From Helopsaltes ochotensis (taxonomy: Eukaryota > Chordata > Aves > Passeriformes > Locustellidae): a stretch of 64,000 bases of DNA. The DNA lies in NCBI GenBank assembly GCA_013400155.1, contig VXBM01000284.1, positions 310,001 through 374,000 of the forward strand. The letters run 5' to 3'. The notes below the pieces were generated by a model. The model worked only from the letters and a program-made list of their open reading frames with translations, searched no databases and was not told the DNA's origin. The number at the start of each line of letters is the position of its first letter. The first letter of the stretch is position 1. Position numbers and translations under genes: made by a program. Below, one piece after another: positions 63,482-64,000 of the stretch.

Positions 63482-64000
63482 GTACTGGTGTATTTTTATG
63501 AAGCAAATTATTATGAAGAAGACTTCCATGCTTGGAACCCTTTGTTCATAGCAAAAGAATTCTTAATTTTCAGCAAAGGATGTTTTAAAAATGAGGTTTT
63601 AACCTCTTATGGAACAAATGAGAAAAAAAGCAGTAAGTTGCCAGGACCACCTTGCAACCTGAATTACCTGCGGGGATGTGAAAGTTCTCATCCAGAACTG
63701 CCATCCTTCTAGGGAATGGGAGATCAGAATCAAAATGGGAGGATGAAAATCAGAGAAAGTCTCCAAGGAGCCAAGGGAAATACAAGCCAATAAGTATTAC
63801 CCACATCCAGAAAATTAGAAGGAACTATATACATAATATAAGGATATTTAAGGATAAAAGTAAGGATATTTGGGTAAATGTTGTCTATTGTAAAGTCTGT
63901 AGGGCTTTGAAGGCATAAGACAAAGAAATCTTACCTTCTGATCTCAAAGTTCTCTAAAAGGATTGAAAACAGATGGGTGAGTGTGACATGACTCATATGA

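Larger units (their letters stand above)
1..64000 (-). other. CADPS2: CADPS2 gene, internal part (15 exons, both ends outside the window)
   Basis: Fifteen minus-strand exons with AG/GT borders join in one reading frame. Transcript order is 57132-57233, 53003-53066, 50856-50979, 48330-48350 (micro), 37359-37462, 33631-33787, 26527-26668, 26278-26397, 18252-18407, 15976-16123, 14940-14954 (micro), 12420-12494, 8965-9048, 8818-8850 and 385-492. Known role: CAPS2 is a cytosolic and peripheral membrane protein that primes dense-core vesicles for calcium-triggered release, including neurotrophin and peptide release, by acting on SNARE proteins through a Munc13-related MUN region and on PIP2 through a PH domain. 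Seen here: the region leading into the MUN/MHD1 part, that part itself, and the start of the C-terminal domain. CADPS2 was preferred over CADPS because the decoded residues follow CADPS2 as I remember both families. No promoter, start codon, stop codon or polyadenylation site of this gene is in the window. Confidence 0.95.
57234..64000 (-). other. CADPS2: CADPS2 intron (partial), at least 6.8 kb
   Basis: The intron preceding exon 57132-57233. It contains a near-perfect palindrome (58249-58277), a CR1-like piece (58560-58860), a hairpin (59061-59090), a TA repeat (62019-62032) and a T run (63468-63481). No upstream CADPS2 exon was recognised before the window ends. Confidence 0.8.

Noticed and set aside
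493..64000. Nested intronless RING-finger genes (RNF133/RNF148), which lie inside a CADPS2 intron in mammals.
   Set aside because: No open frame of suitable length or RING cysteine/histidine pattern occurs in these introns. They may be in an intron outside the window or absent.
1..64000. CRISPR arrays, operons, tRNA or rRNA genes, and intact endogenous retroviruses.
   Set aside because: No regularly spaced identical repeats, cloverleaf box A/B pairs, rRNA-like stretches, or paired LTRs with gag/pol frames were seen.

Overview
The window looks like a vertebrate nuclear genome, most likely a bird. It is AT-rich and low in repeats. Its recognisable interspersed repeats are degraded CR1-type LINE fragments, and no Alu, B1/B2 or L1-like repeat was noticed. 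There is no long uninterrupted gene. Instead one multi-exon gene runs on the minus strand across the whole window.

That gene is CADPS2, encoding calcium-dependent secretion activator 2 (CAPS2), a cytosolic priming factor for dense-core vesicle exocytosis. Fifteen exons can be placed, from 57132-57233 (most 5' in the transcript) to 385-492 (most 3'). All have AG/GT borders, all join in phase, and together they give about 1453 coding bases, or roughly 484 codons. They cover the stretch just before the MUN/MHD1 region, that region itself, and part of the C-terminal domain. The N-terminal, C2-like and PH-domain exons should lie beyond base 64000. The last roughly 90 codons and the 3' UTR should lie beyond base 1.

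The paralogue call (CADPS2, not CADPS) rests on CADPS2-type residues in several exons, such as MDLADTYIMFVRQNQDILRE, QPQDSWDSFPLFQLLNN and SVLEGVLSKLSRYDEG. Two frame-preserving microexons (21 nt at 48330-48350 and 15 nt at 14940-14954) sit where the family is expected to vary its splicing. A third very small exon of 33 nt (8818-8850) carries a conserved segment and is probably constitutive.

Everything else is intron. It holds five CR1-like remnants (about 25.1, 41.4, 43.2, 54.8 and 58.6 kb), some short tandem repeats, A/T homopolymers, one near-perfect 29-bp palindrome (58249-58277), one 12-bp-arm hairpin (59061-59090) and a GC/CpG-richer patch near 19.5-19.8 kb. No RNA gene, CRISPR array, intact mobile element or second protein-coding gene could be supported. 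I found no previously undescribed system. The most useful observations are the microexons and their weak splice sites, the palindrome, and the GC-rich intronic patch.
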